DNA from: Porphyra umbilicalis
Taxonomy: Eukaryota; Rhodophyta; Bangiophyceae; Bangiales; Bangiaceae
NCBI GenBank assembly: GCA_002049455.2
Contig: KV918772.1
Span: 124,001 to 188,000, forward strand
Direction: 5' to 3'
DNA length: 64,000 nt
This document shows, piece after piece, positions 45,248-56,159 of this stretch. The position numbers and the translations under genes are program-made. Below the pieces are notes generated by a model. It was not told the origin of the DNA and did no database searches. It was given only the letters and a program-made list of their open reading frames with translations. The stretch's first letter is position 1. Every line of letters begins with the position of its first letter.

Positions 45248-45769
45248 TACCCTTGCAGCCGAGCGCGTCCACGCTTGAGTCCGAAACGGAGCCGGCACGT
45301 TCTGCCTCGCCGTGCACTTACGCACGTTCGCCTCTCATGTGCAGATATTGTGAACATCGTCGCCAAATCGCCTGCGGTAGCCGCAAATAGAGCAAGCGTT
45401 ATCCGGCTCGGCGTCACCCTCCGCCACATCACCGTCAGGTTTATTGGCGACATGCCCACCCTTGTCCGCCGTCTTGGGACAGGTCCCGGTAGTCAGATCA
45501 GGTGAACTGGTCCGGGTGTCATCCTCTTCCGACGATGACGAACGCGAGCCGGCAGCGAACCCGGCCGCCTGCCTAGCAGCCGTCAAAATTGGTTGGATGT
45601 CGCTGCTGGATGACATGGCGGGCGTGCGATTGGTCGTGGATTTGTCGACAAAAATAAATTGACGAGAGGACGGCGAATCATGCGCCATTTGAGACGTGGA
45701 GCAAGACCCTCTTCAGTGCGCAAATGACTGGACACGAATGATGGGCAGATAAAGCGTGCACAGCCGAGT

Positions 45770-46060
45770 TCAGTCGTCAGCCACCAGATGCTGTGGGGCA
45801 TGCCAGAGGCGTGCGACCGACGGACACGTGAAGTTGGTCACATTCTCCAAAATCGTCCCCCGTAGCCTGCTCGCAACGCCCGGAGCGTCAAGCTGCTGAA
45901 TTCCGTCCGTGCTCGTCACTTCACCGGCCGTGGCACCGGTCAAAGAGGACACTTGCATCGCATGCCAAGGTGCAATAACGCCTCGCAGAAAGCGCCCTGT
46001 TGTCTGTCTGAATGGGACGATGAGGCATCGAATCATGCAAGGCTCAACGAGAAACAGCAA
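45770..46060 (-). CDS. Unrecognised short coding-like frame
   Basis: A 96-codon minus frame with protein-like text (QTTGRFLRGVIAPWHAMQVS, LENVTNFTCPSVARLWHAPQ) ends 80 bp upstream of the three-exon gene. The frame is coding-like for about 30 more codons upstream, past a stop. It may be the 3' end of another decayed gene or an unplaced exon. No family is recognised. Confidence 0.25.
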   Translation of the reverse strand: MLFLVEPCMIRCLIVPFRQTTGRFLRGVIAPWHAMQVSSLTGATAGEVTSTDGIQQLDAPGVASRLRGTILENVTNFTCPSVARLWHAPQHLVADD

Positions 46061-46531
46061 TGACGAGACTAATGTGTCGGTCTCTCATGACAGCCTCGCC
46101 TGCACCTTGCGGGAGACCACTGTGGGATACAAAATGGACAGCAGAGGCTTGAACGGACCGTGACATTGCAATATCGGCCACGTTGTCTTTACGTCTCTAA
46201 AGAAGCTTGAAATGTTATGAGTTTGAACTGTTGGATCCGATTACTGTTGTATTCCACGACTGAGGAAAGTTTTGGAGAACGGCTGAAAGCATTCAAGACC
46301 ATGCGCAGCTGGTACGTCGCTGGCTGGTAGCTGAGACCGACGTTGAGGCCGTCGATGAGACAGTTGACGTGGTTTTTGCTGGGGCGGACGATGAAAAGTG
46401 ATGGGGCATGGTGGGTGGGTACGAGGCACACTCTTGCGTGACCAGGATCTGCGAAGGCAAGAAAAATCGCAATTTATCTCGTCCAAGCTCCTCGTAAATG
46501 CTGTCTTTCGTACTTCTCGTTCTTCGCACTA

Positions 46532-46930
46532 TTGCTGATCCCCGAATTTTGTCCTGGTGGACAGAGACTGACTTGCGGACCGACTCTCTCCACCAATCAG
46601 ATGCGCCCATGGGACTGACTTGGTGCTCCTGATTGCTTGGATGTGCCCATACAGGCTGGAAATCATCATCAGCTCCTCTTTTTTTCTGCACTTCCGGGAA
46701 GGAGACAGCAGAAAACCTCAACATCTCGCGTGGGCAGCGTGCTCCGTGCCAAGACAAGCGGATCAGGCGGTTACAAACAGTGATCTCTGCTGGATGCAAG
46801 GTCCCGCAACCGAATGCGGGCTTTCTTTTGGCTTCGATGCCTTCTTGTTGTCGTTTTAGACCAATAGAGTGCTGCTATTCACAGTCAGTCTCGGTCGCTG
46901 TCCCGCAGGCCAAAATTCGGGAATCAGCAA
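46532..46930. mobile_element. TA-flanked TIR MITE 3
   Basis: 399 bp with ends TTGCTGATCCCCGAATTTTG and CCAAAATTCGGGAATCAGCAA, flanked by TA at 46530-46531 and at 46931-46932. It is inverted relative to MITE 1 and closely similar to it along its whole length. Confidence 0.9.
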
Positions 46931-46932
46931 TA

Positions 46933-47810
46933 GAATTGAAATCAAGTCACGGCAGCCGATCGCAATTCATGCCCGAGGAACCTAAGCACTGCCAGCAACT
47001 GAAATCAATTGGTGATGGATATAAACGAATAAGGACTGTACAGCGAGGGGCACTCTCTCCTGTGTCCCATCCTGCGACCCAGGAACTGGCCTCACGAAAT
47101 TTGCCTCCATGATTTCGCGCCTCGCACGAGCTCCTTCTTGTTCGGCACGTCTGAGAGGGGTCTCCACCCAGCGTGCTTGGCGTTTCAGGCTGGTCGATTG
47201 GGGCCATACGAGACGATCGTCACGATTGTCCAACCACGTTTTCCCACCTTCAGACAACAGTCTTGAGGGAGTTTTTGCTTTACTTCCAGTATTTTCCGTT
47301 TGGTGACCGCCCGTACTCATTATCTCTTCAGGTAGCCGCATCAAGTGATGCACCCTCTCGCAGGGCCAGACAACGACGGTTCAACCCCCGATTTTCTGGC
47401 GTCTGGAGCACCCCCCGTTTGTACCCGTAGCACAATGGCTTCGAGTTCCCCCAAGCGTAAGAAGATATCTCTGAGTCTGCTCCTGCTGTCAAAAGGAGCG
47501 TGCGAGGCCGGCAAGCACGAAAAAAACGGTGCCAAAAAAATGCATCAAATGGTGTCGAGGCCATCAAATGATGCACTCGGATTAATAGACACTAGCGGGT
47601 AAAGTGGCTCGAGAAAAGAGGTCAGAACGTATCTGGAATGGCATTTGAAATGGCAAAAAGCCCCAACGGCGATGACGGTGACGGCGGAGGGTGCTGAGGG
47701 GGGCCGGCTGGGACGGTCGGCAGCCGCGAGGTGGCAGATGGTTGTTGGCTCCTTGGGCCATCTGAGTGGAATGCAAGAGAAACAATGGTAATAACTGTTA
47801 AACGGGGGGC
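46933..47810. other. No clear gene
   Basis: A minus frame of 123 codons (46982-47353) has mixed composition but no recognisable motif. The rest is motif-free. I cannot support a gene. Confidence 0.35.
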
Positions 47811-48130
47811 ATGAGGAGTAGAGGAAGTGGAGGGGAGCGGGGAGGAAGAGGAAGCGGGGACAGAGGGGAGAAGAGGAACGGGGGGCATGGGGGGGGAGGG
47901 GAAGAATGGGCAGGGAGAAAGAGAGGAGGAGGGGGCAGGATGGGGAAGAGGAAGGAGGAAACGTGCGGTTGGTCGACGACCCGAGCGGCAGTGCGCTGGC
48001 AGAAGTAAGCAAGACGAAGACGGCGGTGTAGGACAGTGGCCCGGGGAAAGGGAGCATCGGCAGGCTGTAGGGTAGCATGCAAAGGAAGGGGAGGGTGATG
48101 GCAGTAGGCGAGGGACAAAGGCGGGGAGGG
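47811..48130 (+). repeat. Polypurine (G/A) tract
   Basis: The plus strand is almost entirely G and A for about 150 bp (47811-47965) and purine-rich to about 48130, with words such as GGGGAGGAAGAGGAAG. Open frames here encode Gly/Arg/Glu repeats and are not called. Confidence 0.75.
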
Positions 48131-48329
48131 GACGAAGTGGCGCCCTTCCAAACCATCATCAACGAAGTCCGTTGGCCAATCATGTTCTGGATCATCGTGC
48201 GATAGGACAAAGCTCGTGGTTAAGACAATCGCATCTCAGATTGAGCAGACGTTGATGCGCTTGAGATGCTCGCCCAAGCGGCACCCAGCCCTGAGGAAGA
48301 AGCACGCAGGAGGGGGTATCTGACGTCCC

Positions 48330-48520
48330 CATTTCCCCTACCTCTACCTCCACCCTCTCGACCACCTGCCCCCCGCCCCCCCTCCAATAGCGCTGTGTAC
48401 CTCTTCTCTCTGGTTCGTTCTTTTTCCTCGATGCCCCCTGGTACGTTTTTCGACCAGCCGCACCTTCCCCCCTCCTCCCCTACTTTCAACCGCCCTCCCC
48501 CCATCCTCCCCCCCCATCAT
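48330..48520 (+). repeat. Polypyrimidine (C/T) tract
   Basis: The complementary composition to the tract 400 bp upstream: CCCCTACCTCTACCTCCACC and similar words. The two tracts could pair in cis or form triplex DNA, which is inference from composition. Confidence 0.65.
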
Positions 48521-49174
48521 CGTGAGCTGTGCTTTTTCCGTTGTTGTGGCTGCATGCATCAGGTGGCTCCATCGCAGACATGAAACCGTGCAGGTGATGT
48601 ATCCCCGCACTCCGACCCTCACCGCACGACCGTTTGGCCGATATGTCGTTTTCTGGTTGCTCACCTATCCTTCTTCATATAGCAGCACCTCCACTTTCTT
48701 TCTGCTCAACCCGCCAGCAGACACCCAAGCCGGTGGCGACGCGGTCGCCGCCGTCACGAGAAACCCAGGCCGTCACAGCCTGCGTCGCAGAGGTGGCAGG
48801 TAAAGTTTATTTGAATATGATCATGGAGATTTTAGTAATTATAATCATGTTACATCATGGGGCTGATAACTAATATCACATGGGCATGCAGGGGGATTTA
48901 CAGTGGAACTTACATGAAAGGGCTACTAAGTAATAAAGACAGCTGGTAGGCTAGCCTACTGAAAGATTCAAGCGTTTCACTGGCTCTTTGGCAAGTCTAC
49001 AATTGTCATCAGTGCCAACAATGCCAAAGGCATGCCCTGCTCCACTCACACGGTACGCTTCCACAGATGGAAGAACTGGTCACGAGCATGGCAGTCTGAT
49101 GCTACTGCACGTAGGAAAGAGTGAAAACATAGTTTGATCGACGCGACAGTGCGTCGAAGAAAACCTCATACATA
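48521..49174. other. No recognisable gene
   Basis: AT-rich patches near 48800-48960 and only short frames. Nothing recognised. Confidence 0.4.
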
Positions 49175-49345
49175 CAGCCGTTCTCTCAAAATTCCCGCAC
49201 TCCAACTGTTGCAAACAAAATCGAAACCGGCCTCTACGACCACGTATTTGCAATGAAGTTCCAAATCGGCCTCTACGACCACATGGAGGCCGCTTTGAAA
49301 CTCTTTTGGGACAGTTGCAGTGCGGGAGTTTTGGGAGAACGGCTG
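49175..49345. mobile_element. Short TA-flanked MITE, 171 bp
   Basis: The inverted ends CAGCCGTTCTCTCAAAATTC and its near complement TTTTGGGAGAACGGCTG are flanked on both sides by TA. The interior contains two copies of GGCCTCTACGACCAC. It shares its termini and the GGCCTCTACGACC word with the 132-bp element at 63284-63415. Confidence 0.85.
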
Positions 49346-51352
49346 TACGAAGACATGCTCCTGCAAATAAACTCCAAGAATGCCTTGGCATCAGTACAGA
49401 AGGGCCACACAGCATCGCAGATACTACATTTGAGCGAGGTTGCCAGGTGTCGTCAATTCACGTTGCCCTTCCATGCGTTCTTCATGGCCCGTGAAGCTAC
49501 TGGAGCGCTGGAGGACGCTTTGCCAAAGCCACGGCGTCGTCTCAAGCAACCGCTCAGGCCAGATCTGAGTCTGAATATCCAGAATTACATGATGCTTCAG
49601 CCCCACTACCTTTCTCACTATCAGTTGCCGCTCAGCGGCGGCGGTGTTGGCACTGTTTTCTTTCGGCAGGAGCACAACCAGCAACCCTGCGAGAGTCACA
49701 CTCGTAGCTTTGCACAGGATGATTGGTACGTGCCTCATCACGTCCAATGTCGACTTCATTGAACTTTTGTCATACTTATGTGTGCTTCTGCTCTGTCGTC
49801 AAGGCGCTTAATAGTTATAACCATGCCCAATGATTATAATGAAAAAAACTCGACCTATACAATTAAATATCAAGGCGTTGAGTATAATCATTTCACCTGA
49901 GCCCAGGAATGATTGACATCACACCTCTGCTGCGTCGGCTTCGACAGGTTCACCTAGAGCGATGCAACTTTCTGGACTTATATGAAGCATGACCCCGACC
50001 ACGCTCGTGCCCTGGCACCCCTTCCCATTAGCTTGAAACACAGCAAAACAATGATCGGCCACGATTCCCCAATCCCGGCTGCCGACGGGCCCGGATCGAC
50101 CTAGTATCTATTTTACCGAGTGCATCATTTGAGAGCAAACCCTGCAACGTCGGCCCCAAGTCAAATTCAAGAAACGTGGCACGACGTGGCGAGAACGTGT
50201 CTGGTTATTATGGACATGGGGCCGGAACGCTCCCGCATCGACATCTCCGACCCCATTTAGGCTTCATTTCAACCAAATCAAATGACGTCAGTGCAACGCA
50301 TGTGTTGCCTTCAGAAATGGGGCCTGTGCCGGAGCGACCCATTCCCGACCGGAAATGGGGTCGGTCCGAAGCCGACCCCGTTCTTCTATGCTCTTCAATT
50401 GGCCGAACGAGTCCAGCCAGTATAGAAGATAGCTCGTTTGAGAGAGAAAAGTTTGGGCCCACGATCAGCCTTGGTTGTTAACAATCATTCAGAAACAAGA
50501 AAAATGGCGATATGGCCCACTCCTTTTGAAATCGGACCACGGCTCTCGCGATTTTGGTTACCACGTGAACAGAGGGAAACGCGGTGGATATTTTTGCGTC
50601 TGCGTGGCTCCCACGCATCGCTCACTGAGCAATTCGCGACGGGTGGGGCTGTCGACCCAAGTGTGCTGCGCCTGGGTAGGGCCTCCCTGGGGGCCTACGT
50701 GCAGGGAGGTCGTCGCGCGAGGGCGGCGCGGGCCTTCGACAGCGCCGCGTGGTGGCGCAATATCGTGCCGGTCTCTGTGCCACAGCCATTGAGGCGCCCG
50801 GACAGTAGTCTGAGGGGGTCCTGTAGCCTAAACGGTCGCGCCGGGATGGCGGGGGCCGCGGTCGGCACCGTTCGGAGGGGAATGGCCGCCCAGTCACCGT
50901 GCCTCAGTAGCAGGGGCGCCCGCACGAGCGCTACCTGAAGGGGTGGTGGGGCATCCAGGCGTGCATCAGCGTTGGGGGGTGCGCTGGGGTGGCTGTCCGC
51001 AGTAATCGGACGGACATGCCATTTTTGAGGACGGCACAGGCCGCCCACTCATTACAACCGCCGTCGTCTCCCCCATCCCGCTGCTGCCAAATTTTGTGCA
51101 CCCACCACACCCGTGAGCACGTCTGACGCGTTCTCTCCTCCATCTCGCCGGCCACGCGCTCCGCTTGCACCGCCGAGCGCCCTCACTTCTTCTTCCCTCC
51201 CCGATCTCTCTGGGAACGCGCGCTACACGCACCGCTCGTCCCCGCTCTCCCGTTCTCCTCCCTTGTCGTGACGCACCAGGCGCCTCTTCTGTTCTTTCCC
51301 ATTCCCATCCCGTGCGCCACGGGGCCCAGTCGTCTGCGGCCCTGCTTTGAGT
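49346..51352. other. No recognisable gene
   Basis: Plus frames at 49253-49762 and 50438-50938 and minus frames at 50695-51048 have no motifs and overlap one another. Near 50246-50385 the word CCGACCCC recurs in both orientations, so a short hairpin is possible. The last part may contain the 5' region of the Harbinger transposase gene. Confidence 0.35.
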
Positions 51353-53703
51353 ATGTACGTCAAGAACACGGTGTTCTCAGCTACCGCCGCATTGCTGGCT
51401 GAGAAAGACGGCGCGGACACTGCTGCTGTGGTGCAAGCGCACGTCAATGTGCTCATGGCGGTGCGCCGACGCACGCGGGCCAAGCGCATCGCCCGACGAT
51501 CGCTCTATCGTGGCTCCACCGCAGGGCGCCGTGGTAATAAGCGCCGTGAATTCGCGGCTGGTGTGCACGACATTTGGCGAGACCGCTTCGGTGTTAACGG
51601 GCTGCTTCCCATCTGCGATGACCGGGACTTTGAGATGCGGTTCCGTGTGCCCCGCGCCGTCTTTCGACGTATCTACTTGGCTGTCAAGGACAAGCCTTTC
51701 TTCCAACAACGCATTTATGCGACTGGCAAGCTACAGGCGCATCCACTGCAGAAGGTAGTCGAAGCTTTTCGCTTGATCGCCTACGGCGAAGCGGCCGACC
51801 CGGCGGACAAGTACGTGCGCCTGTCCCGGACGGTGATTGCCAAGTCGACCAAGTTGCTGATGGAGTTTATTTTCAAGCGATGGGGACCTACCTTCCTGCG
51901 ACGACCAAACCAAACAAAGCTCAACACCATCATGGAACGCAAAAAGTAACGCGGGATGCCGGGGTTCATGAACTCCCTCGACTGTTGCCTCTGGGAGTGG
52001 CACCAGTGCCGGACGGGGATGGCGGCGGCGTACCAGAGTCGCAAGGGCAAGAGGGGCATCGTCGAAGAAGTTGTGTGTAACGAGGATATGTGGAGGTGGC
52101 ACCTGATTGTAGCAGCGCCCGGCAGTCTGAACAACATCAATGCTATGCAGCAGTCGCCGCTGTATCTGAACGTCACTGGCGGCCGGTGGCCACCGCGCGG
52201 CACGCCCTTTACTATCAATGGGCGCACCCGCTTGCTACCAGGGCTTGTCAGGATATGATTTTTGGGCCGTAATAGGATACGGATACACGCCGATAATTCG
52301 TATCTGAACACGGATAACTCCCTCAGCTGAGATCCGGATCAGGATATTTGCCTCCGAAACCGGATATTTGAGTGGAATATATTCGTATCGGGATACGACT
52401 ATTGAATCCGAGTATAATCCCCCAAGTCCGACGGAAAGCTCAATTACAGCCCAAGAAGAATGCCATCCAGCCGTTATTCGAGTGCTAAATGGACGTCAGT
52501 ACGACTTGAAATCCACATTTGATTTCAACGCCTCAACGGGCGCCGTCGAGGCGGTTCCCCGCCGTTTGTGTAAACGGACGTCAGAATGACGTTTCTGAAT
52601 CTCGTGTTACACTCTGACAACACCGCAATCGGGTTGAGTCGATTGATTGAACGGGTCCTTCCGGATCGGGCTAGATCGCCGCTTGTCGCTGACAAAACGT
52701 TCAGACACTAATTCCCCGATTGTCGGCACGCGAAAAGAGAGGTCCACGGTGTTTAACCAGAATTCGCAAGGCGCGGAGAGTCGCATAATCGTATATATCC
52801 CTGTGTCCTTACTCTCATATCTGGCATTTGGATCCGATATAATCTTGCAGTTTCTGTCGGACAGGATAGATATATCATCAACTTATTTTCTCATAATGCA
52901 TTTCGGATATGCGTCCCCGGCTCATATCCGAAGTGGATACGGATATAATGCACGGATATAATCCTCGGGGATATATCCATGACAACCCCTGCTCGCTACC
53001 CTTTTACCTTGTCAACGCGATTTACCCGCGCTACGCTTTTCTGATGTCGCCGCACCCCAAGCCGTCCACCGAGGAGCAGACGACCTTCAACCGCCTCTAA
53101 GAGGCGATCCGGAGGGATGTGGAGCGGCTGTTCGGCGTATGAATGAAGCTCTTTCATGTTGCGCTCCACCCCGGGCGCTACCGCTTTGTGTCACAGCTAG
53201 TGACGACCTACAAGGCCATTTACATTCTGCACAACAAGTGTGTGGAGAGTCGACGTCGCAACGTTTTGAGACTTCGTCGACGTGCGGCGGGGGGTGATGA
53301 TATGACTAACTGTGGCGTAGGTGGCGATGCTTGCGGCTAGTAAGATAGTGGGGAAGGACAGAGCGGTGGGGCACCAACTGGCGGCACTGCTGCCGCCGGG
53401 GCACTTGCACCCAGTGACGGCAGCGCCGGTGGCGCCGGCGGTGTTATTGCTGCCTCCGGGGCTGCAGCACCTGGTGGTGGCATTAGCGGCGTCGCTGCGG
53501 CAAAAAAAAAACATTGATGCCGTCGGCAACGCGCCTCCTGCTCTGATTCTCGTCGCCCGCCCGCCTGCCACCGGCATTGCTGCCATTTTCGATGCTTTAG
53601 CTGAGACGCAGAACGTTGATGAGAACGAGCGCCCGCAAGCCGACCTGACTGCGAACATTCTTCGTGACCGAGGGGAATTTCTTGCCCCGTACATTGGCTG
53701 ACG
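51353..53703 (+). pseudogene. PIF/Harbinger transposase, split by a MITE
   Basis: The start ATG is at 51353. The N-terminal half (to a TAA at 51947) contains FEMRFRVPRAVFRRIYLAVK and YVRLSRTVIAKSTKLLMEFI, the usual pre-core region of Harbinger transposases. The core continues in the same frame: PGFMNSLDCCLWEWHQC (first Asp), then AAPGSLNNINAMQQSPLYLN, where the usual second Asp of the SLND box is Asn. The hAT-type MITE interrupts the gene at 52239. Beyond it come YLVNAIYPRYAFLMSPHPKP, a TAA, EAIRRDVERLFGV, a TGA, and TYKAIYILHNKCVESRR, then a Gly/Ala-rich stretch, a slippage at a poly-A run (53502-53510) and the C-terminus FDALAETQNVDENERPQADL. At least four stops, one frameshift and the lost Asp make it inactive. 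The superfamily also encodes a Myb-like partner; a relic of such a protein lies at 57.3-59.0 kb. Confidence 0.9.
52239..52991. mobile_element. hAT-type MITE, copy B, in Harbinger transposase
   Basis: 753 bp, starting CAGGGCTTGTCAGGATATG and ending CCATGACAACCCCTG. The 8-bp duplication CTTGCTAC (52231-52238) / CTCGCTAC (52992-52999) has one mismatch. It aligns along its length with copy A at 14175-14926. Removing it rejoins the transposase reading at TRLLP and FYLVNAIYP. Confidence 0.9.
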
Positions 53704-54690
53704 TGATGTTAGCTGTAGTAGAGTAGACACACAGGTTTTATTCCTCGCTGGGCAGGGTTTTCTTTTTCCTACACACCTTGGTAATGATTGTGTGGAAGGT
53801 GGGAGGCCGGCAGCGCCGGTAGCTTTGAGCGGCTGGCCGGCGAGGACGGCGGGGGATCGCCCGGGGCATCGTCCGCAGCGGTCGACGCTGAGGCTAGCCC
53901 CAGCCGGTCCGCCAGGGCGCCGCCACGGTGGCAACCCGCGGTGACAAATGCTCTCCCGGCTCCCGCGACGGCGGCCGCGCAGCGCCCGAAGTCGAAAGAA
54001 CGGCGGGTCGCCGACACCGCCGTTGACGCCGCCGCCGTCGCTGACCCCGCGCCACAGGCGCGGCCACCCTGCACGCAGCCGTCGGCGCCGACGAGTGTCG
54101 ACGGCAAACCATGAATCGGCGGCGGCGACGGAGGGCGCGACTGAGTCGTCCGCGGTGGCGGTATCCTAGCCATCTCCTCTCGACGTCATCCGGCAGTATC
54201 ATTCCTTCTGGCCGCCCCCTTCCTCACCCTCGTTCCGCCCACCTCTATCGGCGGTGCCGCCAGCCCCTGCCTCGCCGGCTGTGGTCTGGGTTTGACCTGT
54301 CCCCCCAGGCACCCGGCCCTCCCCCCCCTCCCGCGCCCCCAACCTCTTCCTTTGGTGCTTTCTGCCCCCGCCGCGCTGACCTGGTGGGCCTCTTCCTGGA
54401 CGTTCCACTGTGCGCCCTCCACGGAATGCGTGTGACTATCATGTCGAAGGACTTCCAGCTTGCTCGCCGCATCCATGGCAAGCGGGCGTAGCTTTTGCGT
54501 TGTGGGGATGCTTTTGCATTGATATTAATACAATCCTTAACCTCTTTGACAGACGTGGTGCTCGAGTGAGATGAAGTTCACGCAAGAGGTGGGACGTAGG
54601 CTCTAAAAAAAGAAAAGGAAACATCGAGCAAAGCCGCGGCTCTCGCACAGACATCACCGCCCACAGGAGGCAGCGAAACAGCCACCGCTG
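53704..54690. other. No recognisable gene
   Basis: GC-rich sequence with overlapping Arg/Pro/Ala-rich frames on both strands. The right terminal repeat of the Harbinger element might lie here but was not identified. Confidence 0.35.
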
Positions 54691-55720
54691 GCGCGTAGTG
54701 GTGTACGCGCCGTCGGGGGCCGCCGCCGCCGCGTGCAGCGCCGCGGCGGCGGCGGTGGCGGCGGCGGCCGACGGGCGGCGGCCGTGTTGGGTGCGGGGGC
54801 TGCGGCGCGGGTTGCCGTGGGGCGGCCACGGGAGCGTCACCGCCGCTTGCGCCGCCGTCGCCGCCGCCCACGCCGCCACCGCCGCCACCGCGCGCCGTTG
54901 ACGCTGCAGCCACGGTCGGTGAGGGCCATGGCACCGGCAACGGCGGCGGCGGTGGCCGCCATCGCGTCGGCGGCTGTCGACGCGACGGTCGACCCTGAAT
55001 GTGCGGCAAGCGCGTCACCGCCGTGGTCGCCGACGGCAGTCTGGCCGCAGGAACCCGCCGTCTTTGCCACTGCCGCGTCCGCTCGCCAACAGCGTTGGCG
55101 GCGCACCGCCTGTGCCGCCACGGCCGCCATTGACGACGCGCAGGCGCGCTCGCTGCGCCACGGCGCGGCAGAGGCGGCGGCGGGGGTCCCTCCCCCCCCC
55201 CCCCCCCCCCCCCCCCCCTCACCAACACGCGGCGCGTGCCGTCGCCGTCGGCCACAGAACACAGCGCCGTTCGCCCGCCGCCGTCGCCCCCACCGCTCAC
55301 AGCCGCCAACAGGGTTGGCGGCGCGCTGCCCTTGCCGCCGCCACCAGCGTGGCCGTTGCATCACCGCGCGTGTAGCCGCAGCGCAGCGGCCGCAGCGGCG
55401 GTGGCGAGGCTAGAAAGCGCGTATGTGCTGCGTCCGCGCCGAACTGGCCGCCCGGCAGCGGTCGGCGCAGCGGGCGTGCCGCGCCGCCGGTGCGGGCTCA
55501 CGAGCCTCGCCGCTGCCGACCGCGGCGGCGTGGCTCCCGGCGCTGCCGCCGCCGCCCTGACGCGCTGACCCCCCGTTGCCGCCGGGGCCGCCGGCGACGG
55601 CCCGGCAGCAAAGAGCGCCGCCGCGTCGGTGAGCGCCGCCGTCGGGGCGGAGGGGTGGGTAGACGCGAGCCTGGCGGCGAAGCGGCAGTGACGGAGCGAC
55701 GATCATGAAGTAGAGAGGGA
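54691..55720. repeat. GC-rich GCC/GCG low-complexity tract with poly-C run
   Basis: CCGCCG/GCGGCG repetition keeps most frames open on both strands and yields Ala/Arg/Pro-repeat translations. A run of about 25 C lies at 55193-55218. It is not called as coding. Confidence 0.65.
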
Positions 55721-56159
55721 GGGAGTGCGGCGGATCGTCATGGGAGGGGAGGGACTCGCGCGGTGCTGATCCGCGCGCGGGGAAGCGGAATTTCCCCGCG
55801 CCCTCTCGTCCCTTTTGAGCGGTGGCGCTGAGCTACGAAGCACGGAGCGCAGGACATGTACATATACGTGCGCCACAAAATCTGAGAACGCGAGACGAGT
55901 GTCTTACGGGGGCTGTACGGTCAGTCACGAGACCAATATTTTGAACATGCCCATACACTCCAAAAAGAACTCCGTTTTTGAAAAACCTATTTTTATTTCA
56001 TTGTCGCACTGTCATTCTGACCGTGTACGTCAGATGAAATGTATTCGGCGCTCACCGCTCGCCATACGTTCGCTACCCGTCTTCGAACTCGGGCCTGCGG
56101 GGACGTGCGGAAGGGCGGCCCACGCCGGGCAGCACCGCTCGCCGGCGACTGCAGCTGCC

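Larger units (their letters stand above)
43190..45688 (-). pseudogene. Unknown three-exon gene with a MITE in each intron
   Basis: Exon 1 (45688 to 45322) starts at ATG 45686-45688. It is Ser/Asp-rich and ends in a zinc-finger-like CSICGYRRRFGDDVHNICT. One in-frame TGA (45335-45337, possibly a CGA mutated at CpG) lies four codons before a canonical donor, GTAAGT. Exon 2 (44570 downward) follows a strong acceptor (pyrimidine tract, then CCCCCACAG) and the phases agree (both phase 1). It encodes KLSVRRKKGVQWKVASMVCA, AAMVRTPLGAVHHLSLATGL and VVRRAFRKRLAETAAENQIA. Exon 3 (43434 to 43190) follows an acceptor TTTACAG and encodes GPFTPERNRPLTPPMPEA to EKARRGMIS. The exon 2 donor is not settled: GT at 44058 or 44088 would give the wrong phase. 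Function is unknown. A helical segment with FESPSSGEAPSPTVVRRAF faintly recalls hAT-type transposases, but that is too weak to call. Confidence 0.5.

Noticed and set aside
43434-45321. Intron-generating (introner) elements
   Set aside because: The introns are clearly longer than the MITEs inside them and the splice sites do not lie at the MITE ends, so simple invasion of existing introns fits better.
46264-46281. AGTTTTGGAGAACGGCTG, like the end of the 171-bp MITE
   Set aside because: Only one end of about 17 bp without a partner or TA flank; could be chance.
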